64,000 nucleotides of DNA from Clostridiales bacterium (GTDB lineage Bacteria; Bacillota; Clostridia; Saccharofermentanales; Saccharofermentanaceae). Each line of letters opens with the position of its first letter. Within the stretch, counting starts at the first letter, position 1. The stretch lies in assembly GCA_017554745.1 (NCBI GenBank), contig JAFZHS010000004.1:40543-104542 (forward strand), given 5' to 3'. The position numbers and the translations under genes were made by a program. Shown here piece after piece: positions 7,643 through 16,598 of the stretch. The notes beneath the pieces are model-generated. The model ran no database searches. It saw only the letters and a program-made list of their open reading frames with translations, and had not been told where the DNA came from.

Positions 7643-8731
7643 ATGGCATTCATTGATGACATCATGGCCAGAGCTAAGGCTGACAAGAAGACTATCGTAC
7701 TTCCCGAGTCAATGGACAAGAGAACATTTGAGGCTGCCGAGAAGATCCTTAAGGCTGATATGGCTAACCTCATCATCATCGGAACACCCGACGAGATCGC
7801 TAAGAATTCCGAAGGTTTTGATATCACAGGCGCAACGATCGTTGACCCTTTTAACGATCCCAACAAGCAGAAATATATCGACAAGTTTGTTGAGCTCCGC
7901 GGCGTAGACACCATGGTAGCTGCAGCAAAGAAGAAGGCTGAGAAGAAGGGCCTTGGCGAAGAAGAGACAAACGCTCTCATCGCTGACGCACAGAAGAAGG
8001 GCATCACACCCGAGAAGGCTGAAGAGAAGATGAATTCCGACTACATGTACTATGCATGCCTTATGTGCAAGTGCGGTGATGCAGACGGTGCCGTTTCCGG
8101 TGCCTGCCACTCAACAGGCAACACGATCCTTCCCGCTCTCCAGCTCCTCAAGACAAAGCCCGGTATCTCTTCCGTATCCGGCTTCTTCCTTATGGACGTT
8201 CCCAACTGCGATCTTGGTGAGCACGGTCTCTTCATTTTCGCTGACTGCGCAGTTAACACAGACGTAGATTCCGCTAAGCTCGCAGAGATCGCTAAGCTCT
8301 CCGCTGAGTCTTTCGAGCAGTTCATCGGCGCTCCCGCTAAGGTCGCCATGCTCTCATACTCATCTTACGGTTCAGCAAAGCACGCTGACGTAGACAAGGT
8401 TTCCAATGCCGTTAAGATCGCCAAGGAGAAGTATCCTGATCTCGTAGTTGACGGCGAGCTCCAGCTCGACGCAGCTCTTGTTGAGGAAGTAGGCCAGCTC
8501 AAGGCACCCGGTTCACCGGTTGCAGGCCACGCTAACACATTGGTATTCCCTTCACTTGAAGCAGGCAACATCGGCTACAAGCTCGTCCAGAGACTTGCCA
8601 AGGCTCCCGCTTACGGTCCGGTCCTCCAGGGCCTCGCACTCCCCGTAAACGACCTTTCCAGAGGCTGCAATGCTGACGATATCGTAGGAACAGTAGCTAT
8701 CACGGCAGTTCAGGCTCAGGCACTGGGCTGA
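7643..8731 (+). CDS. pta: Phosphate acetyltransferase with an extra helical insert
   Basis: The enzyme interconverts acetyl-CoA plus phosphate and acetyl phosphate plus CoA. The family marks are IVLPESMDKRTFEAAEKI at the N-terminus, CGDADGAVSGACHSTGN (about residues 144-160), VAMLSYSSYGSA and the C-terminal PVNDLSRGCNADDIVG. At 362 residues it is about 30 longer than the usual short type. The excess is a Lys/Glu-rich stretch at about residues 87-119 (MVAAAKKKAEKK...DAQKKG), placed just before the common GITPEKAEE segment. It shares an operon with ackA, 38 bases downstream. Codon use is strongly biased, so it is probably highly expressed. Start ATG has AAAGGAG before it. Confidence 0.95.
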   Translation: MAFIDDIMARAKADKKTIVLPESMDKRTFEAAEKILKADMANLIIIGTPDEIAKNSEGFDITGATIVDPFNDPNKQKYIDKFVELRGVDTMVAAAKKKAEKKGLGEEETNALIADAQKKGITPEKAEEKMNSDYMYYACLMCKCGDADGAVSGACHSTGNTILPALQLLKTKPGISSVSGFFLMDVPNCDLGEHGLFIFADCAVNTDVDSAKLAEIAKLSAESFEQFIGAPAKVAMLSYSSYGSAKHADVDKVSNAVKIAKEKYPDLVVDGELQLDAALVEEVGQLKAPGSPVAGHANTLVFPSLEAGNIGYKLVQRLAKAPAYGPVLQGLALPVNDLSRGCNADDIVGTVAITAVQAQALG

Positions 8732-8769
8732 TCCAAATAAGCCAACTATAAAGACAGGAGAAAAGTCTA

Positions 8770-9966
8770 ATGAAGATTTTAGTAATCAACTGCGGTAGTT
8801 CTTCCGCAAAGTTCCAGCTTTTCGACATCGATACAGGCGATGTCCTCGCTAAGGGTAATGCCGAGAGAATCGGAATCGACGGAAAGCTCACATATAAGCC
8901 CGCAGGCAAGGATGAGTTCATTTCCACAGAGCCCATGCCTGACCACAAGGTTGCTGTACGCATGATCCTTGACGCACTCGTAGATCCTGAGCACGGCGTA
9001 ATCTCTGATGTATCCGAGATCGCAGCCGTAGGTCACAGAGTACTCCACGGCGGTAAGTACTACAGCGCATCCGTTATCGTTGATGACGACGTTAAGAGAG
9101 TTATCAGAGAGTGCTTCCCGTTAGGACCTTTACACAATCCTGCAAACCTCATCGGTATCGAGGCATGCGAGGACGTTCTTCCTGAGGGCACACCTCAAGT
9201 TGCAGTATTTGATACGGCATTCCATCAGACGATGCCCCCGAAGGCATACACATATGCACTTCCTTATGAGATTTCCGAGAAGTACGACATCCGCCGCTAC
9301 GGTTTCCACGGAACATCCCACAGATATGTAAGCCACAGAGTAGCTGACTTCCTCGGCAAGAAGTATGAGGATCTTAGGATCATTACATGCCACCTCGGCA
9401 ACGGTTCTTCTTTCGCAGCTGTTAAGGACGGCAAGTGCCAGGACACATCAATGGGTCTTACACCTCTTGCAGGTATCTGCATGGGTACAAGAACAGGTGA
9501 CATCGATCCCGCTATCGTTCCTTTCCTTATGAAGAACGAGAGATACACACCTGACGAGATGGACAATCTCTTGAACAAGCAGTCAGGCGTTCAGGGCGTT
9601 TCCGGTGTTTCTTCCGACTTCAGAGATCTTGAGAAGGCAGCTAACGAAGGCAACGAGAGAGCAAGACTTGCTCTCGACATGTTCGCATACCAGGGCAAGA
9701 AGATCATCGGATCTTATGCAGCTGCTATGGGCGGCGTTGACGTTATCGTCTTCACAGCTGGTATCGGAGAGAACACAGACCACATGAGAAAGGCTATGTG
9801 TGAAGGCCTTGAGTTCATGGGCGTTGAGTTTGACGCTGATGTAAATGCAGGTCTCAGAGGCAAGGAAGCTATCATCTCCAAGCCTTCTTCAAAGGTAACG
9901 GTCTGCGTTATCCCTACAAACGAAGAGCTCGCTATCGCTCAGGAGACTGAGGCGCTCGTAAGATAA
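8770..9966 (+). CDS. ackA: Acetate kinase
   Basis: It transfers the phosphate of acetyl phosphate to ADP, giving acetate and ATP, the energy-yielding end of acetate fermentation. The 398-residue length is normal. The start MKILVINCGSSSAKFQLFD is the phosphate-binding motif of the family, and AAVGHRVLHGG, FDTAFHQTMP, RRYGFHGTSH, HLGNGSS and TAGIGENTD are all present and intact. It follows pta in one operon, and a strong terminator closes the unit. Codon use is biased, as for an abundant enzyme. Confidence 0.98.
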   Translation: MKILVINCGSSSAKFQLFDIDTGDVLAKGNAERIGIDGKLTYKPAGKDEFISTEPMPDHKVAVRMILDALVDPEHGVISDVSEIAAVGHRVLHGGKYYSASVIVDDDVKRVIRECFPLGPLHNPANLIGIEACEDVLPEGTPQVAVFDTAFHQTMPPKAYTYALPYEISEKYDIRRYGFHGTSHRYVSHRVADFLGKKYEDLRIITCHLGNGSSFAAVKDGKCQDTSMGLTPLAGICMGTRTGDIDPAIVPFLMKNERYTPDEMDNLLNKQSGVQGVSGVSSDFRDLEKAANEGNERARLALDMFAYQGKKIIGSYAAAMGGVDVIVFTAGIGENTDHMRKAMCEGLEFMGVEFDADVNAGLRGKEAIISKPSSKVTVCVIPTNEELAIAQETEALVR

Positions 9967-9993
9967 TTATTCGGGTGATATAAATATATGAAA

Positions 9994-10024
9994 GAGGGTG
10001 TCCTTTGCCGGGACACCCTTTTTT
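9994..10024. terminator. Terminator of pta-ackA
   Basis: AGGGTGTCC and GGACACCCT form a 9-bp stem with a seven-base loop followed by six Ts. It lies between the convergent ackA and ktrA genes; on the minus strand the tail is poorer (CTCTTTC), so it may help stop ktrA transcripts too. Confidence 0.9.
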
Positions 10025-10051
10025 AATTGTATAAGTATTGATCGAAAAGTA

Positions 10052-10705
10052 TCAGTAGTTGAGGTGCAGGTGCTTCTTGAGATCCTTGTCTGCGCCGAAT
10101 ACAGTTACTGTGTCGCCGGTCTCGAAAACGAAATCTGCGGGGAATTCCAGAACGGGGTTGCCGTCTCTTCTGATGGACAGGACGTTCAAGTGGTATTTAT
10201 TTCTTATGCCGAGCTCAGCAAGGCTCTTGCCGATCCATTCTTCGGGCACCTTGACCTCGAAGATAGAGAACTCTCCCGGATAATCAAGATAATCGACAAC
10301 GTCTGCGGAGCAGTAACGGACGGCTGACCATTCCGCGAGCTGCTTTTCGGGGAAGACGACAGAGTCTGCACCGGTTGCCAGAAGGAACTTTTTCTGGACA
10401 GATCTTGAGGCTCTGGCGACGATGTTTTTGGCACCGCATTCTTTGAGCAGAGAAGTTGTTTCCAGTGAAGACTGGAAATTGTCGCCGATGGCTACGAAGC
10501 AGACATCGAAATTCTCTACTCCCAAAGACTTTATAAATGCCTCGTTAGTGGCATCTCCGATAAGGGAACTTGTGACCATTCCCAATACGGGTTCCAATCT
10601 CTCCTCGGAAGAATCTACTGCGAGGATCTCATCTCCTGCCTTGCTCAGCTGGTCGATGAGGTGATAGCCGAATCGTCCGATTCCGATTACGAGTACGCTT
10701 TTCAT
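10052..10705 (-). CDS. ktrA: Potassium uptake regulator, RCK/TrkA-N subunit
   Basis: This cytoplasmic ring subunit gates the KtrB potassium channel in response to ATP, ADP or NAD(H). The Rossmann motif GIGRFG is at residues 8-13, with the ribose-binding acid in AVDSSEE; GDATN and FVAIGDNFQSS follow. The C-terminal part (about residues 135-217), FSIFEVKVPEEWIGKSLAELG..., is a TrkA-C domain. At 217 residues it is the usual size. It lies 21 bases behind ktrB in one operon. Confidence 0.93.
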   Translation of the reverse strand: MKSVLVIGIGRFGYHLIDQLSKAGDEILAVDSSEERLEPVLGMVTSSLIGDATNEAFIKSLGVENFDVCFVAIGDNFQSSLETTSLLKECGAKNIVARASRSVQKKFLLATGADSVVFPEKQLAEWSAVRYCSADVVDYLDYPGEFSIFEVKVPEEWIGKSLAELGIRNKYHLNVLSIRRDGNPVLEFPADFVFETGDTVTVFGADKDLKKHLHLNY

Positions 10706-10726
10706 AAATGTTTCCTTTCTGCCGGA

Positions 10727-12064
10727 TCAACCGACCGCTATGTTATCCGCGGGATACTGCCTGTTGCCTGTCGACTTTCTGGTGATCGCAGCAAAGACTA
10801 GAGTCAGGCCTCCCACACGTCCTGTGTACATCAGGATGATCAATATATATTTCGATATTGTATTCAATGCCGGAGTGATACCCATCGAGAGACCGACGGT
10901 ACCGACCGCTGATGCGCTCTCGAAAAGAGCCTTTAAGAATGCCGTCTGCTCGATCTTGGCAATGAACATGGAGCCAAGGACTGCGAGCATGACATCGAGC
11001 ATGAATACGGCGACAGCGCCGTAGATCGCTTCAGTAGTTATCCTGCGCTTAAAGACGGCAGGAGCCTTTTCGCGCTTGAAGAAGGCGAGCATGGTTAAGA
11101 AGAGGATGGTGATCGTCGTGATCTTCATACCGCCGGCAGTTGAGCCCGGCGCACCGCCGATGAGCATCAGGATTATGGTCATGACGACTCCGGTGCCTGA
11201 GAAATTGTTATAGTCCGTCGTGTTAAAGCCTGCCGTTCTAGGCGTGACTGACTGGAAGAGCGAAGCTAAGAATCTCTGGTTCGCGGGCATATCTGCATAT
11301 TCACCGAACCACAGATAGACTAGCGGGACGAGCACCAGGATTATCTCCATGACGATGATGATCTTGCTTTGGGTGCTGTATTTATAAAACTTTAATCCGT
11401 GCCTTCTGATGTCCATCCATGTAAGGAAACCGAGTCCGCCCGTGAGAATGAGGAAAACGAGCGTTATGACAATAATGGGATTATCCATATAAGGCATCAT
11501 GGAAGAGAATTCTCCATGGGAGCCGTTAAGGTCAAAGCCAGCATTACAGAATGCCGATATCGAAGTGAAGACCGAGAGCCAGATGCCCTTCCCAAGGCCG
11601 TATTCGGAGATAAATACCGGAGACATACAGACCGCTCCCAAGGCCTCGAAAATGACCGTGCCGATGCAGATGAACCTGGTGTATTTCATGATCTCGCCAA
11701 GGTTCGGAGCAGAAACCGCTTCCTGCAGGGTGGTCCTGGCCTGAAGGCCGAGTCTCTTGCCTACTATCTTGCTTAAGACAGTCGTCATGGTGATAACGCC
11801 CATGCCGCCGATCTGGATCAAAGTGAGGATAACGAGCTGGCCGAACCAGGTCCAGTGACTCCAGGTGTCATAAAGGACAAGACCCGTAACACAGCTTGCT
11901 GAAGTAGCTGTGAAAAAAGCGTCGGTAAAGCTTGTCCATTCACCTGCTCTGGATGAGAAGGGGAGCATAAGAAGTATAGCTCCCGCAAGGATCAGGAATA
12001 TGAATCCCAGAAGGATGCTCTGGGAGCCTTTAAGTCTGAAATGTTTGTGTCCGGTTTCACTCAT
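10727..12064 (-). CDS. ktrB: Potassium uptake channel subunit, TrkH/KtrB family
   Basis: This membrane subunit takes up potassium (often with sodium). The four imperfect selectivity-filter loops can be read in order: SASCVTGL, SAFCNAGFDL, TPRTAGFNTTD and SAVGTVGLSMG, each between two membrane helices as in the channel's four-fold pseudo-repeat. At 445 residues the length matches KtrB rather than the longer TrkH. The first gene of the ktrBA operon. No clear ribosome site lies before the ATG at 12064, so translation may start on a nearly leaderless or weak site. It is divergent from pcrA. Confidence 0.93.
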   Translation of the reverse strand: MSETGHKHFRLKGSQSILLGFIFLILAGAILLMLPFSSRAGEWTSFTDAFFTATSASCVTGLVLYDTWSHWTWFGQLVILTLIQIGGMGVITMTTVLSKIVGKRLGLQARTTLQEAVSAPNLGEIMKYTRFICIGTVIFEALGAVCMSPVFISEYGLGKGIWLSVFTSISAFCNAGFDLNGSHGEFSSMMPYMDNPIIVITLVFLILTGGLGFLTWMDIRRHGLKFYKYSTQSKIIIVMEIILVLVPLVYLWFGEYADMPANQRFLASLFQSVTPRTAGFNTTDYNNFSGTGVVMTIILMLIGGAPGSTAGGMKITTITILFLTMLAFFKREKAPAVFKRRITTEAIYGAVAVFMLDVMLAVLGSMFIAKIEQTAFLKALFESASAVGTVGLSMGITPALNTISKYILIILMYTGRVGGLTLVFAAITRKSTGNRQYPADNIAVG

Positions 12065-12141
12065 GCGACTATTATAAATCTAACTTTTTATTTTTTAAAA
12101 GAAAAATGTCCTATTATTCGACGGCTAATAATTTCCATTAC

Positions 12142-12150
12142 TGATATAAT
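12142..12150 (+). promoter_or_regulatory. Extended -10 promoter of pcrA
   Basis: TGATATAAT is a perfect extended -10 element. There is no clear -35 box, which extended -10 promoters can do without. Transcription would start near 12157, 30 bases before the TTG start. Confidence 0.55.
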
Positions 12151-12186
12151 CTCCCTAGACCGGATTTGTAAAGGGAGAGATTTGTT

Positions 12187-14631
12187 TTGTCAGACGATAT
12201 TTTCAACAGTTCAGATGAGTTTTTCAGGGAGCTCGAAGGTATCTACGGCCAGGGCCCCGAAGCTGTGCCTGACCAGGATGCCGACAGCATGCTTGAAGGC
12301 CTTAACGAAGAGCAGAGAGAGGCGGTAACCCATCTTGACGGCCCGCTGCTCATACTTGCAGGCGCAGGCTCGGGCAAGACCAGAGTAATTACATACCGTA
12401 TCGCCTACATGATGAAGAAGCATAATGTCGCGCCTTCATCCATTCTCGCCATCACGTTTACCAATAAGGCGGCCAATGAGATGCGCCAGCGAATCGAGAC
12501 TCTCGTCGGAGACCGTTCCAAGTATATCTGGTGCGGCACTTTCCACAGTATTTTCGCAAGGCTCTTAAGGCGTCACGCAGAGCTTTTGGGTTATTCCCAG
12601 AATTTCTCGATCATCGACACGGATGACCAGCAAAAGCTCGTTAAGGATTCGATGAAGGAGCTGGATATCTCCGACAGCCAGTTCAAGCCCAGGAGCGTGC
12701 AGAGCGAGATCTCCAATGCCAAGAACAAGTTCATAGGTGTTGAGGAGTACGCGCTGCAGGCTGGCAAGGATTACTACTACGGCGTTGTCGCGAGAGTATA
12801 TAAGAGATACCAGGAGAAGCTTCTTGCAAATAACGCGATGGACTTCGACGATATCCTCATCAACATGGTTAAGCTCTTGGAGCAGAATCCCGATATCTGC
12901 GAGCTCTACAGAGCCAAGTTCAGATACATCATGGTCGATGAGTACCAGGATACCAATATGCCGCAGTACCGCGCGGTAATGCAGCTCGCTTCGGGCACCG
13001 GCAATATCTGCGTCGTAGGCGACGATGACCAGTCCATCTATTCTTTCAGAGGAGCCGACGTAAGGCTCATCCTGAAGTTTGAAAAGGATTTTCCGGGCGC
13101 AAAGGTCATCAAGCTCGAAGAGAATTACCGTTCTACCAAGACGATACTCGAAGCGGCCAACTGCGTCATTGCAAATAATACCAAGCGCAAGAGCAAGCGC
13201 CTGCGCACCGAAGGAGCTGACGGCGAGAAGATAATCGTCATGAATGCCGACACGAGTGCGGGCGAGGCAGACTTTGTCGGACGCACCATCAAGATGATGG
13301 CCGACAAGGGCAAGTTCAAGTATTCGGACTGCGCTGTTCTTTACAGGATGAACGCTTTGTCCCGTAACGTGGAGACTACGCTCCATAATCTTGGAATACC
13401 TTTCAGAGTCTATGGCGGTATGAGGTTCTACGACCGTAAGGAGATCAAGGATATCCTCGCTTACTTAAGGCTCATCAACGACACCAAAGACAATATTGCA
13501 TTTGAGAGGATAATCAATGTCCCCAGAAGGGGCATCGGTGACGCTACGATCGAGAAGATCAGACAGTATGCTTTAGACAGCAATATCAGCATGTTCGAGT
13601 GTGCGATGCATTCTCTTGATTATCCTGAGCTTGCAAGAGTCAGCTCGAGAGTCCTTGCATTTACCGACCTCATTAACGAGATGAGGGACAAGCTCAAAGA
13701 GAATGAGATGGATTTCGCGCAGTTCGTAGATTATGTCGAGAACGAATCGGGAATAATCGAAGAGATTACCGCAGAGCGTGAGAAGAAGGGCGACATCATC
13801 GACAGGGTCGAGAACCTCAAAGAGCTTTTGTCTGAAGCTGCCGAATACGACAAGGCGCACCGCGCGGAGCCTGTCGACATGGATACTCTGGAGATCGATG
13901 ACGGTGACGGAATGCCCGTGGAAGTCGATGATGATTTCTTTTTCGATACCGCGACGGCAGACACGACGGAAGGGATATTGGGCCTCTATCTTGAGAACGC
14001 TTCGCTCTTTACCGAAGGCGACGAATACAATGACAGCGATGATTTCGTCAAGCTCATGTCGATACACAGCGCCAAAGGCCTTGAGTTTGGAGCGGTATTC
14101 ATAATAGGTCTTGAGGAAGGCGTTTTCCCGAGCTACAGATCGGTCCAGAGCATGGAAGATACCGAGGAAGAGCGAAGGCTCATGTATGTTGCGATCACGA
14201 GGGCAAAGAAGAATCTGTTTATCGTTCTTACGAAGCAGAGAATGCTCTTCGGCCAGACAAACTGCAACAGGCCTTCGAGATTCATAAAGGAGATCAATCC
14301 CGGGCTTCTCTATCTCATGGGTGCGAACAGGGAGACTCCGAAGAATGTTCCTGACGGCGAGACAAACAGGGAGAAGTCCAGGAAATCTATCGCTTCCGCC
14401 ATCAAGTCGCAGTTTTCAAACGATAAGGCAAAGCCTGCGGGTTCCCGCGAAGGACAGCTCGGTCCCGATGATCTCATTAAGGGAATGAAGGTCATTCATC
14501 CGAGATTCGGCGAAGGTATTATCCTCAAGGTCGAGCCTGTCGGAGGCGATGCTCTCGTTACGATAGACTTTGACGGAATGCGCAAGAATATGCTCGCGAA
14601 TTCCTCCGGTCTTAAGAAGGCGCCGAACTGA
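12187..14631 (+). CDS. pcrA: ATP-dependent 3'-5' DNA helicase PcrA/UvrD
   Basis: This superfamily 1 helicase unwinds DNA in excision repair and removes RecA filaments. Motif I AGAGSGKT is at residues 58-65, followed by TFTNKAANEM (Ia), VDEYQDTN (II), GDDDQSIYSFRGAD (III), NYRST (IV), LMSIHSAKGLEF (V) and YVAITRAKKNL (VI). The C-terminus GMKVIHPRFGEGIILKVE is the Tudor-like domain that in Bacillus PcrA contacts RNA polymerase. At 814 residues it is longer than the usual 740, through an acidic insert near residues 555-605 (DTLEIDDGDG..., VEVDDDFFFD). The start is TTG with AGGGAGAG before it. Confidence 0.95.
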   Translation: MSDDIFNSSDEFFRELEGIYGQGPEAVPDQDADSMLEGLNEEQREAVTHLDGPLLILAGAGSGKTRVITYRIAYMMKKHNVAPSSILAITFTNKAANEMRQRIETLVGDRSKYIWCGTFHSIFARLLRRHAELLGYSQNFSIIDTDDQQKLVKDSMKELDISDSQFKPRSVQSEISNAKNKFIGVEEYALQAGKDYYYGVVARVYKRYQEKLLANNAMDFDDILINMVKLLEQNPDICELYRAKFRYIMVDEYQDTNMPQYRAVMQLASGTGNICVVGDDDQSIYSFRGADVRLILKFEKDFPGAKVIKLEENYRSTKTILEAANCVIANNTKRKSKRLRTEGADGEKIIVMNADTSAGEADFVGRTIKMMADKGKFKYSDCAVLYRMNALSRNVETTLHNLGIPFRVYGGMRFYDRKEIKDILAYLRLINDTKDNIAFERIINVPRRGIGDATIEKIRQYALDSNISMFECAMHSLDYPELARVSSRVLAFTDLINEMRDKLKENEMDFAQFVDYVENESGIIEEITAEREKKGDIIDRVENLKELLSEAAEYDKAHRAEPVDMDTLEIDDGDGMPVEVDDDFFFDTATADTTEGILGLYLENASLFTEGDEYNDSDDFVKLMSIHSAKGLEFGAVFIIGLEEGVFPSYRSVQSMEDTEEERRLMYVAITRAKKNLFIVLTKQRMLFGQTNCNRPSRFIKEINPGLLYLMGANRETPKNVPDGETNREKSRKSIASAIKSQFSNDKAKPAGSREGQLGPDDLIKGMKVIHPRFGEGIILKVEPVGGDALVTIDFDGMRKNMLANSSGLKKAPN

Positions 14632-14681
14632 CAGGACGCAGGTGCATGAGGTTTACCAAGAACAGCTGACGCGGTTTGTAG

Positions 14682-14687
14682 TATAAT
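14682..14687 (+). promoter_or_regulatory. -10 element before dgt
   Basis: A perfect TATAAT lies 32 bases before the ATG of the triphosphohydrolase gene. No convincing -35 box is seen. Confidence 0.4.
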
Positions 14688-14718
14688 TATTTATCGTGTT
14701 TTAGAAGGAGACTAAGGT

Positions 14719-15948
14719 ATGTCAGATAATCTCAGCTTCCAGGACCTTTATGCCGACAGCGTAGCCAGCATCGGAAAGTCAGACAAGATATCCGAGGCGA
14801 CAAGAGCCAAGATCAGGATCTTACAGGATCAGAGAGACAAGCTTTTGAGCGTCAATGCCATGAAGTGTTCCGATTCGAGGGGAAGAGTATTACCTGAAGC
14901 CGACGGCGATATCAGGAACTGCTATGAGCGCGACATGGGAAGGATCATTTACTCCCAGGCTTTCAGACGCTTAAAGCACAAGACGCAGGTCTTCTTTAAT
15001 CCCGCTAACGACCATATCTGCTCAAGATTAGAGCACGTCATTTATGTTGATTACATTGCTTCCACTATCGGCAGCGCCCTTAATCTCAATGTCGATCTCA
15101 TCAGGGCTATAGCTTTAGGCCACGACGTAGGTCACACGCCTTTCGGCCACAGTGGCGAGAGAGTGCTTAACAAGAAGCTTAAAGCAATCGATCCCAAGCT
15201 GTATTTTGAGCATGAATCAAACGGGCTTAGAGTGCTCAATATTCTCGAAAAGCACAACGACGACAACGGCCTTAATCTCACGTTCGAAGTAAGGGACGGC
15301 ATTATCTCACACTGCGGTGAATACTACGATGAGAGAAAGCTCACACCGTGCAGGGATAAGACAGAAGAAGACCTGTCATATCTTATTCCTAAGAAAGACC
15401 GCAAGGGCCCGGCTACGATGGAGGGCTGCGTAGTAAGATTCGCGGATAAGATCGCTTATGTCGGAAGAGATATCGAAGACGCTTTAAGAACGGGTGTCAT
15501 CGCAAGTGAGTTCGATGTTCCTGTCGTAACTGACGGTGTAGGAAGCTCTAATTCCGAGATAATCAATTTCCTCGTGCAGGACGTCATCGAGAACAGCATG
15601 GACAAAGGCTGCATCATGATGAGCGATCACGCAGGCGATGCGCTCGAGCACACTCTCAAGGAGAATGTTGCGAAGATCTACACGGCCGGCAAGGTCAAGA
15701 CTTATGAGAAGTACTGCGATGTTATGCTCGAAGGACTTTTCGATGCATTCTATGAAGCAGTGCAGAATATAGAGAAGGCAGAAGATTCGAAGTCATCTTC
15801 GATCAGACAGTTCGCGGGTTTTGTTAAAAACCACCCCGAGTACAAAGCAGGCATCGACACGCCGCTCCCGATCTATGTATCCGATTACATTGCGGGCATG
15901 ACGGATTCGTTCGCTGTAAGCTGCTTTAACGAGATGTATAAGAGTTAA
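14719..15948 (+). CDS. dgt: Deoxynucleoside triphosphate triphosphohydrolase (dGTPase-like, HD domain)
   Basis: It cleaves a dNTP to the deoxynucleoside and triphosphate. The N-terminal block RDMGRIIYSQAFRRLKHKTQVF is the classic dGTPase signature. The metal site is made by His106 (SRLEH), His135-Asp136 (LGHDVGHTPFGH) and a later Asp in VVRFADKIAYVGRDIED. At 409 residues it is of the shorter type seen in many Gram-positives. It overlaps or nearly touches a second HD-domain nucleotidase gene, so the pair probably adjusts the dNTP pool together. The ribosome site is AAGGAG. Confidence 0.9.
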   Translation: MSDNLSFQDLYADSVASIGKSDKISEATRAKIRILQDQRDKLLSVNAMKCSDSRGRVLPEADGDIRNCYERDMGRIIYSQAFRRLKHKTQVFFNPANDHICSRLEHVIYVDYIASTIGSALNLNVDLIRAIALGHDVGHTPFGHSGERVLNKKLKAIDPKLYFEHESNGLRVLNILEKHNDDNGLNLTFEVRDGIISHCGEYYDERKLTPCRDKTEEDLSYLIPKKDRKGPATMEGCVVRFADKIAYVGRDIEDALRTGVIASEFDVPVVTDGVGSSNSEIINFLVQDVIENSMDKGCIMMSDHAGDALEHTLKENVAKIYTAGKVKTYEKYCDVMLEGLFDAFYEAVQNIEKAEDSKSSSIRQFAGFVKNHPEYKAGIDTPLPIYVSDYIAGMTDSFAVSCFNEMYKS

Positions 15949-15959
15949 TGGAGACTGAT

Positions 15960-16595
15960 ATGGATAAAAGGGAAGAATACGGATTTTTCGCGATGATAGA
16001 CCGCATGCAGTACATCGGAAGATGGGCACTGATGCGCAACAGCAGAACGGAGAATATCAAGGAGCACAGCTTTGATGTCGCAGTCATCGCGCACTGCCTG
16101 ACGATCCTTCACAACAAGTTTGAGAAGGATAATGAAGGCGCGATCCTGCCGGATCCTTATAAGGTCCAGGCTTATGCTCTTTATCACGACTGCACCGAGA
16201 TATTGACAGGCGATCTGCCTACACCGATCAAGTACCGCAATAAGGAGATCACAAAGGCCTACAAGGAAGTCGAGTCAGAGGCTGCAGCAAGCCTTGTCGA
16301 GCTCCTTCCTGAAGATAAGGCAATGAGAGAAGAATATATGGATCTTCTGGCGCCCGAGATAACAACTGAAGAAGACAAGCTTATCCATAAACTCGTAAAG
16401 GCTGCCGACAAGATCGCTGCCTATATCAAGTGCCTGAGAGAAGAGAGCACCGGCAACGGAGAATTCTCTGCCGCCAAGGTCTCTACGGGCAAGATCATCA
16501 GAGATATGAACATGCCTGAAGTCGATTACTTCATGGACCACTTCGTTCCTTCCTACGGATATACGCTCGACAAGATAACCGGGAGGGACGCTTGA
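15960..16595 (+). CDS. yfbR: YfbR-like HD-domain 5'-deoxynucleotidase
   Basis: This family removes the 5'-phosphate from deoxynucleoside monophosphates. The start FFAMIDRMQYIGRWALMRNSRTENIKEHS matches the family closely; metal ligands are His36, His76-Asp77 (LYHDCTEI) and a later Asp in KAADKIAAY. The protein has 211 residues. An ATG at 15948 overlaps the dgt stop codon, but I chose the ATG at 15960 because GGAG lies six bases before it and the family start fits. It is coupled to dgt and followed after three bases by a glucosaminidase gene. Confidence 0.88.
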   Translation: MDKREEYGFFAMIDRMQYIGRWALMRNSRTENIKEHSFDVAVIAHCLTILHNKFEKDNEGAILPDPYKVQAYALYHDCTEILTGDLPTPIKYRNKEITKAYKEVESEAAASLVELLPEDKAMREEYMDLLAPEITTEEDKLIHKLVKAADKIAAYIKCLREESTGNGEFSAAKVSTGKIIRDMNMPEVDYFMDHFVPSYGYTLDKITGRDA

Positions 16596-16598
16596 CCG

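Noticed and set aside
12565..13386. 273-codon open frame on the minus strand
   Set aside because: It is opposite intact pcrA helicase motifs and has no ribosome site.
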